From Odontesthes bonariensis (taxonomy: Eukaryota > Chordata > Actinopteri > Atheriniformes > Atherinopsidae): a DNA stretch of 64,000 bases. The DNA is taken from positions 10,349,586 through 10,413,585 of the forward strand of contig NC_134528.1 in assembly GCF_027942865.1 (NCBI RefSeq), read 5' to 3'. Shown here piece by piece: positions 11,030 through 22,272 of the stretch (its first letter is position 1; each line of letters starts with the position of its first letter). Position numbers and translations under genes: made by a program. The notes beneath the pieces were generated by a model. That model was not told the DNA's origin. It saw only the letters and a program-made list of their open reading frames with translations, and made no database searches.

Positions 11030-14000
11030 ATGCTCAGTGAAATAATGGACGCCGTGCAGGGTTTCGGGGTGAGCAGCACCCACTACCTGCAGACCAACTA
11101 TGAGGATGCCCAGGGCTTGTTTCTCTGGGTGTCCTGGGCGGCAGACCTCAGGAACACCTTCTTCATCTTCTTCCCGCTTTGGTTTCACCTGCGGTCGTCA
11201 GTGGGCATTAAACTCATCTGGGTGGCAGTGATCGGAGACTGGCTGAACTTGGTTTTTAAATGGTGAGTGGAGTCAACTTTTAAATAGGGCAAAATTCTAC
11301 ATCTCTAGACCATGACTGAATGCGCGTTTCTGTCATCTTTTCCAGGATCCTGTTTGGGGAGAGGCCGTACTGGTGGGTCCACGAGACGGCTCACTATGCA
11401 GATGTGGTTCGCCCTCACATTGAGCAGTATCCCATGACCTGCGAGACCGGGCCAGGTGAGAGATGCCACCATGCACACATGCAGAATTAACTGCCAAGTC
11501 CAGTTTAACACGCATATCTTCCCATTGTTCATTCATTACTCTTGAAATACCGCATAAACTCAGGGCTGCTGTGTAGTAATGTGACCGAATACAAACTGAT
11601 TTACACACTGATGGAGTGATTTAATCTGAATCACAGCTCCATACCTTGTAATGAGTGTTATTATTGCGCGCATTCTTGTATTTTACTAAATTAAGTGACA
11701 AACTGCCCAATAACAAAGAGATTACCTGGCCACAACCTTGTTTTAATGTGCGAGTTTTTGGCTTCATTTATGTCTCAAAACCGTTATTTAAGTCAAAGTG
11801 CAGACAGAATATTCAAATAAAAGTTCTGCGTTCAAAACAGAAAGAATGCAGAAAGTATAATTAGCAAAATCAAGGCTCAGAATGAAGGAACAACAAGTCT
11901 TTTTTGCAGTTTTGTTGTGATTCTGATTGTGATTTTTAGTCATTTTTAGATTTTTCTTCCCTCTTTGGGAAGTATTTAACACAACACACTTGTAACTTGT
12001 GAGATGCTTTGTACTGTACTGTTTCTAGGTTAAATTATTTTAAAAAGTAGCTGCAGGTGAACAAAATGCAGTTCGATAAAATCTTTATCCAGTGCAAGTT
12101 GTTCACAGTTTAATTATAGTAGCAAGCTGACTGAACGATGGAGCAGTTTGTTTTTTTTTTTTTAATTTTAAAGGAATGAATCTTTATTTTTAAGGTCAAA
12201 CATTAACTATAAGTATGCCCTAATAACTGAAGGATTATCTTTCTCTTTCAAAGGTCTTTTTTATTATTGACAAAACATAAATAAGACAATCATTGTACAG
12301 GAAGATTATTTTGTATTTTCTGAACAACATCCACCCATGACATAACCCATAACCCTGCCTAAACATGGACAGACACAACTACAAGTAAAAAAAAGATCAC
12401 CAACCATATTTAGAAAATGTAAATATGTGCCACTGAACAATAACAAAGAAACAAGACAGTAGAAAAAAGAAAAAGAAAAAAGGAGAAAATCAAATAAGAT
12501 TGATGGAGCAGTTTGTGAAGAGACGGCTCAGCCTGAGTGAATCAGGGACTGATGTCTCCACCCTGTCTTCTGTTCTCCAGGCAGCCCCTCCGGCCACGCT
12601 ATGGGAGCTGCAGGAATCTACTACACCCTGGTGACCTCCATCCTCGCCATCATGACCAGCAAGAAGAAACATGGTGACAAGAAACCTTCAGACAAAATCT
12701 GGTGAGTCAGAAACCTCCCCGGGTTTGGTTCGGTGCTCTTGTCCTCTCTGACGTAAGCGTTGTTTGGCACTTTCTTCTATCTGCAGCTTATCATTTGGGA
12801 CACACTATCTGTTCTGTACTGTAGTTGATCATTGACTTCGGACGACCATTTGTCGCAGGGGGGGGGGGTGTTTTTCATGGGTCGCTTCGCCGCTCAGGCG
12901 GATATTCCCACAGTACTAATGATAAGCAGAAAATGTGTTAATGGTTATGGAGGGTTAAAGGGTTCCGCTGGATGACTGATTTAGATCTGGAGCAATAAAA
13001 CAAATCGATTTAAATGCTCTTCTTTGTGTTTTTGGCAGGTATCTGAAGGCTGTTCTGTGGACGGTGTTTTGGGGAGTCCAGGTGTGTGTGTGCCTCTCCA
13101 GAGTCTTCATTGCTGCTCACTTCCCTCATCAGGTCGTCGCTGGAGTTCTCACAGGTCAGTTTGGAAATACTGTTTATCAGCCTGTGGTGGTGAAGTAAGG
13201 AATACCAAATACCAGAGATGGGGACTCGAGTCACTGTGACTTGGACTCAAGTCCACTCGAGTTGCTGTTTTGATGACTTGTGACTTGACTTGACAAAAAA
13301 ACAAAAGACTTGAGACTCGACTCGGACTTGGAAGTTAAAGACTCGGCACTTGACTTGAGACACGATGACTTGAATGACTTGAGTGTTAAGCATCTAGCAT
13401 AACTTCGAACTTTGTTCGTCATTTGAAGATCCATTCTGACCACTAAGTGCTTGTCAAATTAGCTAATATAATCCTGTTAGCCTAGTCGGTAGTTAGCTAA
13501 CGTTAGCTTGATATGATACGGGGTGGACAGGTTGGACACATTGGCCAATGATGTTTACTGACAGTTACTTATATCTTTGTGTTTTCACTTTATTAAGATC
13601 AGATTCTGCAGGTAAAATTGCAATAATAAGGTGACTTGACTTGACTTGACTTGACTTGCCCAAGAAAAAATTACTTGAGACTTGAAAGCTAAGACTTGGG
13701 ACTTACTTGAGACTTGAAAGCTAAGACTTGGGACTTACTTGAAACTTGAAAGCTAAGACTTGGGACTTACTTGAGACTTGAAAGCTAAGACTTGGGACTT
13801 ACTTGAAACTTGAAAGCTAAGACTTGGGACTTACTTGAGACTTGAAAGCTAAGACTTGGGACTTACTTGAGACTTGAAAGCTAAGACTTGGGACTTACTT
13901 GAGACTTGAAAGCTAAGACTTGGGACTTACTTGAGACTTGAAAGCTAAGACTTGGGACTTACTTGAGACTTGAAAGCTAAGACTTGGGACTTACTTGAGA

Positions 14001-15164
14001 CTTGAAAGCTAAGACTTGGGACTTACTTGAAACTTGAAAGCTAAGACTTGGGACTTACTTGAGACTTGAAAGCTAAGACTTGGGACTTACTTGAGACTTG
14101 AAAGCTAAGACTTGGGACTTACTTGAGACTTGAAAGCTAAGACTTGGGACTTACTTGAGACTTGAAAGCTAAGACTTGGGACTTACTTGAGACTTGAAAG
14201 CTAAGACTTGGGACTTACTTGAAACTTGAAAGCTAAGACTTGGGACTTACTTGAGACTTGAAAGCTAAGACTTGGGACTTACTTGAGACTTGAAAGCTAA
14301 GACTTGGGACTTACTTGAGACTTGAAAGCTAAGACTTGGGACTTACTTGAGACTTGAAAGCTAAGACTTGGGACTTACTTGAAACTTGAAAGCTAAGACT
14401 TGGGACTTACTTGAGACTTGAAAGCTAAGACTTGGGACTTACTTGAGACTTGAAAGCTAAGACTTGGGACTTACTTGAGACTTGAAAGCTAAGACTTGGG
14501 ACTTACTTGAAACTTGAAAGCTAAGACTTGGGACTTACTTGAGACTTGAAAGCTAAGACTTGGGACTTACTTGAGACTTGAAAGCTAAGACTTGGGACTT
14601 GCACATGTGTGACTTGGTCCCATCTCTGCCAAATGCTCACCTGGCTTTTTGATGCTTCCAGGCATGATCGTGGCTGAGGCCTTCAACAGAACCCAGTGGA
14701 TCTACAACGCCAGCATGAGGAAGTACTTCTACACGACCCTCTTCTTGACCAGCTTCGCCGTCGGCTTCTACCTCCTGCTCAAAGCTCTGGGCGTGGACCT
14801 GCTGTGGACCCTGGACAAAGCCCAGAAGTGGTGCGTCAGAGCAGAGTGGGTCCACCTGGACAGCACACCCTTCGCCAGCCTGCTGCGCAACATGGGCACC
14901 CTGTTCGGGCTGGGCCTGGGCCTGCACTCGCCCCTCTACACCGAGACCAAAAAGAGCAGCAGCGCATCGCTCAAAGCGGGATGCATCATCAGCTCTTTGC
15001 TCCTCCTGCACCTGTTTGACTCCTTCAAGCCCCCCACGCACACCGCTGCCCTCTTCTACCTGCTGTCCTTCTGTAAAAGCGCCACCGTGCCTCTGGTCAC
15101 GGTCAGCATCATCCCGTACTGCGTGAACAGAGCTCTGAGCCTGCAGAACAAAAAGGGATTGTGA
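11030..15164 (+). CDS. g6pc1: Glucose-6-phosphatase catalytic subunit, copy B (5 exons)
   Basis: This is the second G6PC gene, transcribed away from copy A. The exons are 11030-11262, 11346-11455, 12581-12701, 13039-13154 and 14662-15164 (233, 110, 121, 116 and 503 bp), giving 360 aa. All introns are GT-AG and the phases agree with copy A. The catalytic residues are present: K77-x6-R84-P85, PSGH ending at H120, and SR(176)-x5-H182. The C-terminus KKGL is a KKxx ER-retrieval signal. Exon 3 is 15 bp longer than in copy A and adds a Lys-rich stretch (KKKHGDKK) in the loop before exon 4. Multiple hydrophobic segments fit the nine-TM family fold. The start context [13 protein letters not shown] resembles the usual N-terminus; MDAVQGFG, six codons in, is an alternative start. 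A TATA box lies about 100 bp upstream of the ATG and a poly(A) signal about 360 bp after the stop. Intron 4 carries a 1.4-kb hAT-like element with a minisatellite. Confidence 0.95.
12860..12871 (+). repeat. Poly(G) tract
   Basis: A run of about ten G lies in intron 3 of G6PC copy B. Confidence 0.6.
13213..14628. mobile_element. hAT-like non-autonomous element with 8-bp target duplication
   Basis: Terminal inverted repeats begin CAGAGATGGG on both ends and continue imperfectly with an ACTCGAGTCAC/ACCAAGTCAC-like stretch. They are flanked by ccaaatac (13205-13212) and ccaaatgc (14629-14636), an 8-bp duplication with one mismatch as expected for hAT transposition. The interior is almost entirely 'acttg'-rich sequence and a 32-bp tandem array; no transposase is present. 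It lies in intron 4 of G6PC copy B and ends only 33 bp before exon 5. Confidence 0.8.
13677..14600. repeat. Minisatellite, 29 copies of a 32-bp unit
   Basis: The unit runs GAGACTTGAAAGC-TAAGACTTGGGACTTACTT and repeats in perfect register 28.9 times. The only variable site I see is the third base: units 3, 5, 12, 18, 23 and 27 begin GAA instead of GAG. No spacers occur between units, so it is not a CRISPR. The homogeneity implies recent expansion. Confidence 0.95.
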
Positions 15165-15524
15165 GCCTCAGATTGTAGAGACTAAAGAAATCAAAGACTC
15201 TTTCTAGTATTTACAATTAAAACTTTTCCTCTGGTGCTTTTTGCATTCACGTGATTCTCAAGAAAAGCCTTGAGATCAATGGGAAACAGCATTTTGTGTC
15301 ATGCAGACAGTGAACTCTGAACGCTGTGTGACATCACTATGCAGGACGCTCAGCGGCCCGCACAGACATCCTGAATTCAGCACGCTAATTCCAGTTGTTT
15401 CAGGGTCCCGGAAAAAGACGGATGAGTCCAGCAGCGACTGTTTGCTTTGATGTGTTGTTGAGTTGTGATAATGTATTTTTAAATGCTATTGAAAGTATTT
15501 TTGAAAATGTGTGGAATATTTTTT

Positions 15525-15530
15525 AATAAA
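15525..15530 (+). terminator. Poly(A) signal of G6PC copy B
   Basis: AATAAA lies 361 bp after the stop codon in an AT-rich stretch. A weaker ATTAAA near 15218 could be an alternative. Confidence 0.5.
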
Positions 15531-15550
15531 AATCTGGAAAAACATAATGA

Positions 15551-16489
15551 AACACAATGATTTGGTTCTTATTTCAACCAGCCGCTGGTGGTTTAACGCC
15601 TCCCATCCTCAGAGAGGTAAAAAATTCAAACTCAAAGTCAAAATATTGACTTTAAACGGGATTATATGTCCTATGTGTGCAGCTCCAGTTTTCAAAGCTA
15701 CTGCAACACAGCGAGTACCATCAAAACTGTTCATTAAGTCATCAGTATAACTAAAAGTATAGAAGCAGAATAAATCATTGCACATTGTACTTAAATTAGA
15801 CAAGAAATCAACCAAAGTTACAGCAGAAAATCTACTGCAGCCACACTGTACAGCAGTGTTTTCATGATTGATCGTTTCACTTCTGTTGAATCATCCTGCT
15901 TCTGTAGGATCTGATAATAAGTCGAGGTATTATTATACCTATTTACAAGAAGATACTCCTCGTGTTGGAAGCTCTTCAGCCAAGCAATCTTGTGCACGCT
16001 GTGTGGATGATTTAATATATTCTTCTTAACTTTAATCATGCTTGTGCATCATTTTTTACATATACTTCAAATGACCGTACGTACTTAGATGCTCTGAACT
16101 GTTGTTGTTCAAAGTTCCATTTGCATGATGGGATGTTGTTAAAAAAAAAAACTCATTTTGTTTCATGTTTTCTCTTCTTTTCCCTCGCCCACATGCTAAG
16201 GTAATAGATTTATTCTGTTGTTCGTTGTTACACTTTGTATCATCCCGTGTCCATTTGTTGTCGTTGCTGGATAACTGTTCTTCTGGACCCCCGAAAAAAA
16301 AGACGCCCCATCTCAAGATGTCAATCCAGAGAAACTATAAGAATTCTTTATTTGCAAGAAGATAACTAAGTTCAGAGCTTTTCAACTGAGCAACTTTGGT
16401 CCCATGATGAGGATGATTTACTACTTTAAGTATTTGCTCACTTTGTCTCCACTCTTTCTAAGACTGGAACAGTTTTCCTAAGAAATTTC
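15551..16489. other. Non-coding DNA downstream of G6PC copy B
   Basis: I see no gene and no repeat that I can name. Open frames here are short, on both strands, and have no family resemblance. Confidence 0.4.
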
Positions 16490-16720
16490 CTGTATTTAGC
16501 ACCATCGTTATGAAAAAAAATCCCCACATCATGATACTGCCACCACCATGCTTCACAGTGGGGTTCTTGGGTTAATGAGGCGTTGGGTTTGTACTACACC
16601 GTGTTTCTCTTGATGGTCAGAGTGTTCGATTTTCATTTTATAGGACCAAAGTACCCTCCTCTACAAACTGGAATCTTTTTTTTTTTTTTGTTACCCCTTT
16701 TTCTAATATTTCAAATAAAA
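16490..16720 (-). mobile_element. Tc1-like transposase fragment
   Basis: The stretch around 'cacatcatgatactgccaccaccatgcttcac' is a hallmark of the reverse complement of teleost Tc1 transposase genes. It is short and degenerate, with no intact frame. Confidence 0.55.
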
Positions 16721-16722
16721 CG

Positions 16723-17036
16723 ACTGATTTTTCGGGGTCGCTGCCTGGTGGTGGGGTGGTTAGCACCGTCTCCTCGTACAAGAAGGCACCTGGTTCGAAT
16801 CCCAGCTGGAGTCTTTCTGTGAGGAGTTTGCCTGTTCTCCCCGTGCATGCGTAGCTTCTTTCCAGATACTTCCACCCACTGTAGAAAACCATGCATGTTA
16901 GGTTCGTTATTCTAAACTAACCCTATAAGTGAGTGTTAGCGTCACCTCCCGCCCAATGGTTGCTGGGATAGGCTCCAGCCCCCCCTATGACCCTGAGTTG
17001 GATTAAGTTTGTATAGAAAATAAGTGGATGGATGGA
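16723..17036 (+). mobile_element. tRNA-derived SINE
   Basis: An A-box-like TGGTGGGGTGGTTAGC and a B-box GGTTCGAATCC are spaced as in a tRNA promoter. They are followed by a conserved teleost SINE body ('tgctgggataggctccagccc') and a tail of ATGG repeats. The head is not a functional tRNA because a cloverleaf cannot be completed. Confidence 0.75.
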
Positions 17037-17759
17037 TCTTTTCCTGGACTTTTTGTGCAGTGAACAGCTTAAACTTGTCCGATGGATAGATAGTAGATAG
17101 TCATTTTTTTTTCTAGCCTTGTTTTTTTAACAACTCTGATTATCTCTGTCTGGACATCAGTTTCGGATGTCTGTCCTTTTTTTGTTGTGGAGTTGCAGTC
17201 TTTAATAATCAAACGGGCTCTGAGCGATATTCTGAATTCCCCAACTGTAGTGTTCTCACTCAGAGTGTAACAACTCCGATTCAACACCAAGTTAAACCGT
17301 GTCCAATGAAAACATCAGTCGTAGTGGAGTTGACCATTTACTCTAAAGTCTTCAATGACATTTGGTGAAAACTGTAAATAAACAACAGATATTGCATTTT
17401 GAACAACTTAAAATTATATAACGTAATAGATAGTAATGATCTCCAGCAGAATGTTTTTTTTAACATGTAAACAACATAGACAAAAGTGTCCTTTTAATTA
17501 CAAATAATATATATATTTTTAAACAACTGTCACTATTTATTGTTTTTTAAGATGTTTAACATCATGTTTTATGTACTTACGGCGTTGCATGTAAAATGTT
17601 TCTAAGTGGATGGCTTCAGATGGCTTCAGAACACACCTAGCATGTCTGCCTCACTCTCAGTCCACACAAGCAAGGAACATAAACAGGAAGTTGCGAACAC
17701 AGGGGAGCTGTCAGGAAGTGACGTCATAAGTAACTCAATTGTTAAAATAAAATCATCTT

Positions 17760-18446
17760 GACAATGCATTATGGGAGGAAATTTTACTTCTACCTCTGAA
17801 AATATCCATATGTAATAGATTCAGAGAAATGCAATATAATATATTGTACAAAATGTCTATATATCTCCTTATATGTACAGTAAATATACAGCAGGGGCCT
17901 CTCCAAACTGCCAAAAGTGCAAGACTACTTTAGGGACAAGATTTCACTGCCTATGGGAATGTGAAAACATTCAACGGTTCTGGCAAACTGTATGTGCTGA
18001 GGTTAGTGTGATAATCAAGCAGCAATTACAGCCTAACCCATTACTATGTCTACTGGGCTGTGTCCCTGAATCATTAAGATCACACAAAAACACTGTACAT
18101 TTTTTGCTTATTTTGGGCCGAAAGGCTGTTATGACGAAATGGGTAGGAGACGAATCTCCTTCAATACATCAGTGGAAATCATCGATATCGGACTATATCT
18201 CTCTGGAAGGACTGAGATTTAGTATCAACGGACGGAAGGATCTTTTTACGGCAAAGTTTGGCAAAGTGTTGGAGCACCTAAGAACTCAGAGGACTATTGC
18301 CTGAACGCTGGACTTATAAGGACTTTTGAGTTCATTGCTGTGGTTGTATTCTGGATTTGCTACATTTCTCAAATAATCTGTATATGCACTGTGCTGGACT
18401 GTTACAATCTTGAAAATGTTCAATAAAAAGAATGTTCAAAAAACTA
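17760..18446 (+). mobile_element. 5'-truncated L1-type LINE, ORF2 C-terminus, with 15-bp target duplication
   Basis: A 143-codon frame (17873-18304) carries the L1 ORF2 C-terminal Cys/His motif CQKC-x7-H-x4-C, then a short 3' UTR and an A-rich tail. The sequence AAATAAAATCATCTT is found at about 17745-17759 and again directly after the tail at about 18454-18468, an excellent target-site duplication. The first ~100 bp after the upstream duplication do not look coding and may be an inverted or filler 5' segment. Confidence 0.75.
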
Positions 18447-18679
18447 AAAAAATAAATAAAATCATCTTAATAACCTTTTTTAGCCTTTCTACTGTTATTT
18501 TTAACTTCAACAGATATAAATGAATAATTTTAAACGACACATTACAGATAAATTACATAAATGCCTTAGAGGCAACACACCGACTCTAATCTACGCTCCA
18601 CACATGAAAAGCTCCTTTGTCTTTATTGTGCTGCCTGTTTGATGGCATCTATATATAAACTGAGGTAAAGTGAATAGCA

Positions 18680-18800
18680 CACAGCTGGGCTTAACTCAAC
18701 TAATTATGTGACTTGCAAAGGTAATTAGCAGCACCAGATCATCATTTCAGGCTTCAGCAAAGGGGTTAATTATATTTTCACTGGTCTATCACATGAAAAC
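18680..18800. mobile_element. Tc1-like element end fragment
   Basis: The words 'aactaattatgtgactt' and 'gcaccagatcatcattt' match the 3' flank region of teleost Tc1-family transposons. It is a fragment only. Confidence 0.4.
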
Positions 18801-20339
18801 CCAAAGCATACAACGGTAGCACCTTTTGGGAGATCAATATGTCATTTTCTATTATCTACAGAAGTAAAATGAGATGATTGTTTGAACTGCTCGCTGAGGT
18901 CAAGCTGTTCTATGTTAACTCTAAACTGTTGTCAGTCACCACCAGCTATTGTCCCTTCAAGCTTAGCGCTGAATAAAATAAACTCAGAAAGTTAAAACAC
19001 AACAACTTAATCCCACCTTCGGACTTCATTTTGAGATGCTTTATTTTAAAACTCCCCGAAAAGGATCACAGGATTCCTTTACCTTTACCACAGTGAAGGC
19101 CCGAGCTGTTTACATATTTGCTGACTCTTCTAAAATCGCACCGAAGCCGCTCATTTTGTCCCAGGAAAGAAGCGAGGTTCATTCACATCACACAACCCCC
19201 CCTTCCATGTTCTAATTTTGTCCGTTTCATAACCTCTGAAGCCACAGACATCGTTCTGAGACAACGTAAATCATTAACCGAGCATCAGAGCTGCGGCCTC
19301 TGGCCCGACTCGCGGTGATGACATAGATCCACACGTCACATGTGTGTCTGTGCGCCCGTCAGCGTGCACACAGCCAATAGTGCAAGCTGAACATTCAATA
19401 TTTGTGTTTACCAGATATCAAAACTTCTGTGTCACGGCAGTTGTGACACATGTTTTGACCGAGAAAGGTGAAAATCCTTCCCATTCCAATTTTAGGGCAC
19501 AGAGAGACGTTCTCCACACAGTTTGATGTAGACAGAAAGTATGTATTTTGTTTTAAATGTACTCAGAGGGTCAGATCAGGCTTTAAATTAAGAGGCTGTG
19601 TTGGATTATTCTCCTCCATTTAGCTTCATGTTGTTTGCTGCATCTCATTTATCAGGTCATTGAGTTCCCATCATGGCTGAGCCGAGGTGGTTTGTGCTTA
19701 TAATTAGGATGCCTCCTGGTTTCTTCGGTTATGTCCAACTGGAAGGAGGCATGGGCGTCAATTGGGTATGGCAGCTGCCACACCTTGGCTCCAGGGGAAA
19801 ATGGAAATGTTCGTTTTTCTTTTCTTTTCTTTTTTTTAAATGAATTTATGGAATTACTCTGTGTCAATTTGTATTGATTATTCTATTATTTAATACATAT
19901 AAATGAACTACAATTGAAATTCTGAACAACACAATCAATTTATCCCCAACACTTTGTATCCCCTTTTGAAATGTGGTGTCTCCCAGCCCCCCCTCCCTCC
20001 CACGAGATGACGGAGCCTGGAGGTCAAAGCTGATGTTATTAGCGGGATTTTTTGTTTGCTACTTAATGTAAAATATGAAAAGGAAGCAGAAAACTTTAGA
20101 TTTATTTATCACCAAAAAAAAGGTGTTCAATGTTGCCCCAGCGGCGGAGGAAGGAGGACCAGGTAGTGAAGGTGGGATTCAGGCTGTTAACGAGGCTAAT
20201 GCTAATGCTAACAGGGAGACGGAGACGAGTCCATTGTTATGTTAGCGGGGTGTGAGTGAGACTGCATTTGCACACAGATAAGCTGCATAGCAGACTTTTG
20301 TGGTGATTATTTGCTGGGCATGTATATTTATTGATTGAT
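18801..20339. other. Non-coding DNA without a recognised gene
   Basis: Frames of 60-70 codons at 19118, 19344 and 19652 show no family resemblance and no splice context. Part of the 20100-20240 stretch reads like degenerate repeat DNA. Confidence 0.4.
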
Positions 20340-20354
20340 ACTGTAGTCATGTGA

Positions 20355-20515
20355 CTATAGTGACCTGGAAGGAGGCCTTGGGGCACAGAACACTTTTATA
20401 CATCCCATCTGGCCTGGGAACGATCCCCAAGGAGGAACTGGATAGCATTGTTGGGGGAGAGGGATATCTGGGTTTCCCTCCCGGACCCGCCGTCGGATGG
20501 ATGGATGACATAACA
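20355..20515 (+). mobile_element. RTE-like LINE 3' end
   Basis: The plus-strand translation contains LAWERSP...WIALLGEGYLG, which resembles the terminal segment of teleost RTE-type reverse transcriptases, and ends in GGATGGATGGATGA repeats. It is a short 5'-truncated copy. Confidence 0.5.
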
Positions 20516-20835
20516 TAACAGTCCATAACAGTTCTATATCGTCATACCCGGTGACCGAAGTGTCCTGTGTGGAGGAAAAAAGTGTGGTGAGACCACACCT
20601 CCAATGGCTGAGCACTGTTGATGCCATCATCACCCTCTGCCATCCTCCAGTCAGTGCAGTTGCGTATTCAGTCTAAAAGTCAAGGGCACTGCTCACTGTT
20701 GGCCAGATGTTGCAGCTGCTGGGCGGTCAACCCTCTCAAAGGCCTTGGACATGTCAGCCAGCAGCATCCTAATCATTCCATTTGTTGTGTATCGTCCTTA
20801 TTCTGCCTGAATTCTCAGAATTTTTATCCCAGTGA

Positions 20836-21018
20836 GTGCTGAGAACAGAAAAAGTCATTGCAGTGGGTGACTTTAATATTCAGGTCGATGTTACACACGA
20901 CAGCCTTAATGTTAACTTTGATTCTATATTAGACTCTATTGGATTTTACCAAAGTGTTCACGGACCTCCTCACTGCCTTAATCACACCCTTGATCTTGTA
21001 CTGACTTATGGCATTTGA
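20836..21018 (+). mobile_element. LINE endonuclease-domain fragment (L2/CR1/Rex1-like)
   Basis: The translation includes VIAVGDFNIQ and NHTLDLVLTYGI. These match the GDFN and HxLDLV blocks of apurinic endonuclease domains in non-LTR elements. Nothing upstream or downstream completes the element. Confidence 0.6.
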
Positions 21019-21100
21019 ACTGTTACTGTGAACAGCAGGGATTAAAGCCAAAAAAAGTCGCCTGACTGAAATTTTTAGCGATTAAACTTCGGAAACCAAT

Positions 21101-22272
21101 AGCCGCTTTCGGACTGTAAGAACCTTTGGCAGTTCTAATAACCTTTTAATCCGCGGGGCCGTTTTCTCCCGTGTTCGGACATACAGGAACTCGGGGCTTT
21201 CTCCCTCAGTTCCTATAACCATTTAGCTCCTTCTCCGAGGTCGGGTCTTTTCATAGTTCTTATAGAACGCATCTGACGGAGGTGTTTGGTGGTCGGTAGC
21301 TCCGCCCCATGTCATGCTATCACGGCTGAAATGTTTCCTCATACGGCACAGACAGAACCGGTGCGTGTTTAATAAGGTAAACTTACACGTTGTCTCCTTT
21401 GTCTGCAGCTCTGTCTGGAGCTCTTCCAGCCTCGATATTAGCGCCTGATGTGATCGTCCATGATTAATATCACCATCATGCAGACCATGAACACGGTGGC
21501 CTCCCCGCTCTCCATATTAGCTTCTTTGTGGTGTTTTTTCTTCTCTCCTACTTTTACCGGGTTTTGTTTTGTTGTTGAATGTGTCGCTAAACGGCTAACG
21601 GCTAAGGCTAGGCGTCCACTATTCCGGCACGTCAACGTAACTCGCCGGATTGGATGCCTAGTCTCGCCGTGTTGCTGCTGCAGTGGGCGTGTACAGAGGG
21701 GCCTGTATACGAAGTTGTATAGAACATACGGGCTCCGGGGGAAAAGTAAATAACTTGTGATTTTAACCAACCGAAGTTTCTCCCTCTAAAAATTTGAGTT
21801 TTGGAGGGAAATTAATGTGTATAAATCGTCAGCAATGGAAAATTATTTCGTATTTCACCATGGCTGTGGATCTGCGAGCGAGGAGAGCTGCTGCTGCTGC
21901 TGAGCCGACACAGGAGATCACATGATCTACAGTCATTGGATAACGCACTCCGTCTGCCGTGGCAAATTTGCATAAACTTCGAGCGAGCCCAACTTTTTGA
22001 CGTGCCGCAAGTCCCCCGCTCGCCGTGCCGGAATCCCAGCATGCTTTGCGAGCACGGCGACAACGATCGGCCGGATTTCATTGAAAATTAATTGAATGCG
22101 TTGGATACGGCTTGACGTGCCGGAATAGTGGACGCCTAGCGTAACACGTCGCACATCAGTCCCGACTCATGTGCGAATGCAGACTGAAACAGAAGGACAG
22201 TTATCAGAACGAAATTCGAGTAGGACAGTTCTGATAACTGCGTTGTTAGAATGGCTCTGTCCGAAAGCGGCT
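21101..22272. mobile_element. DNA transposon remnant with 14-bp inverted ends
   Basis: AGCCGCTTTCGGAC (21101-21114) and its exact reverse complement (22259-22272) bound the element. AAT lies on both outer flanks, compatible with a 3-bp target duplication as in PIF/Harbinger. A second inverted-repeat element (21609-22138) is nested inside. Confidence 0.65.
21609..22138. mobile_element. Nested MITE with perfect 27-bp inverted repeats
   Basis: TAGGCGTCCACTATTCCGGC at 21609 continues to 21635. The whole 27 bp recurs exactly inverted at 22112-22138. The interior has no transposase-like frame; the 97-110 codon frames there overlap the repeats and are not believed. Confidence 0.7.

Noticed and set aside
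13677-14600. CRISPR-like regular array
   Set aside because: Units are directly adjacent with no unique spacers, the host is a vertebrate, and the array lies inside an intron and a transposon.
14637-15041. 134-codon open frame antisense to G6PC copy B exon 5
   Set aside because: It mirrors the conserved coding strand. A similar antisense frame appears opposite exon 5 of copy A, as expected from shared codon composition.
16740-16805. tRNA gene
   Set aside because: The A- and B-boxes are present, but the flanks do not form an acceptor stem and the SINE body follows. It is a SINE head.
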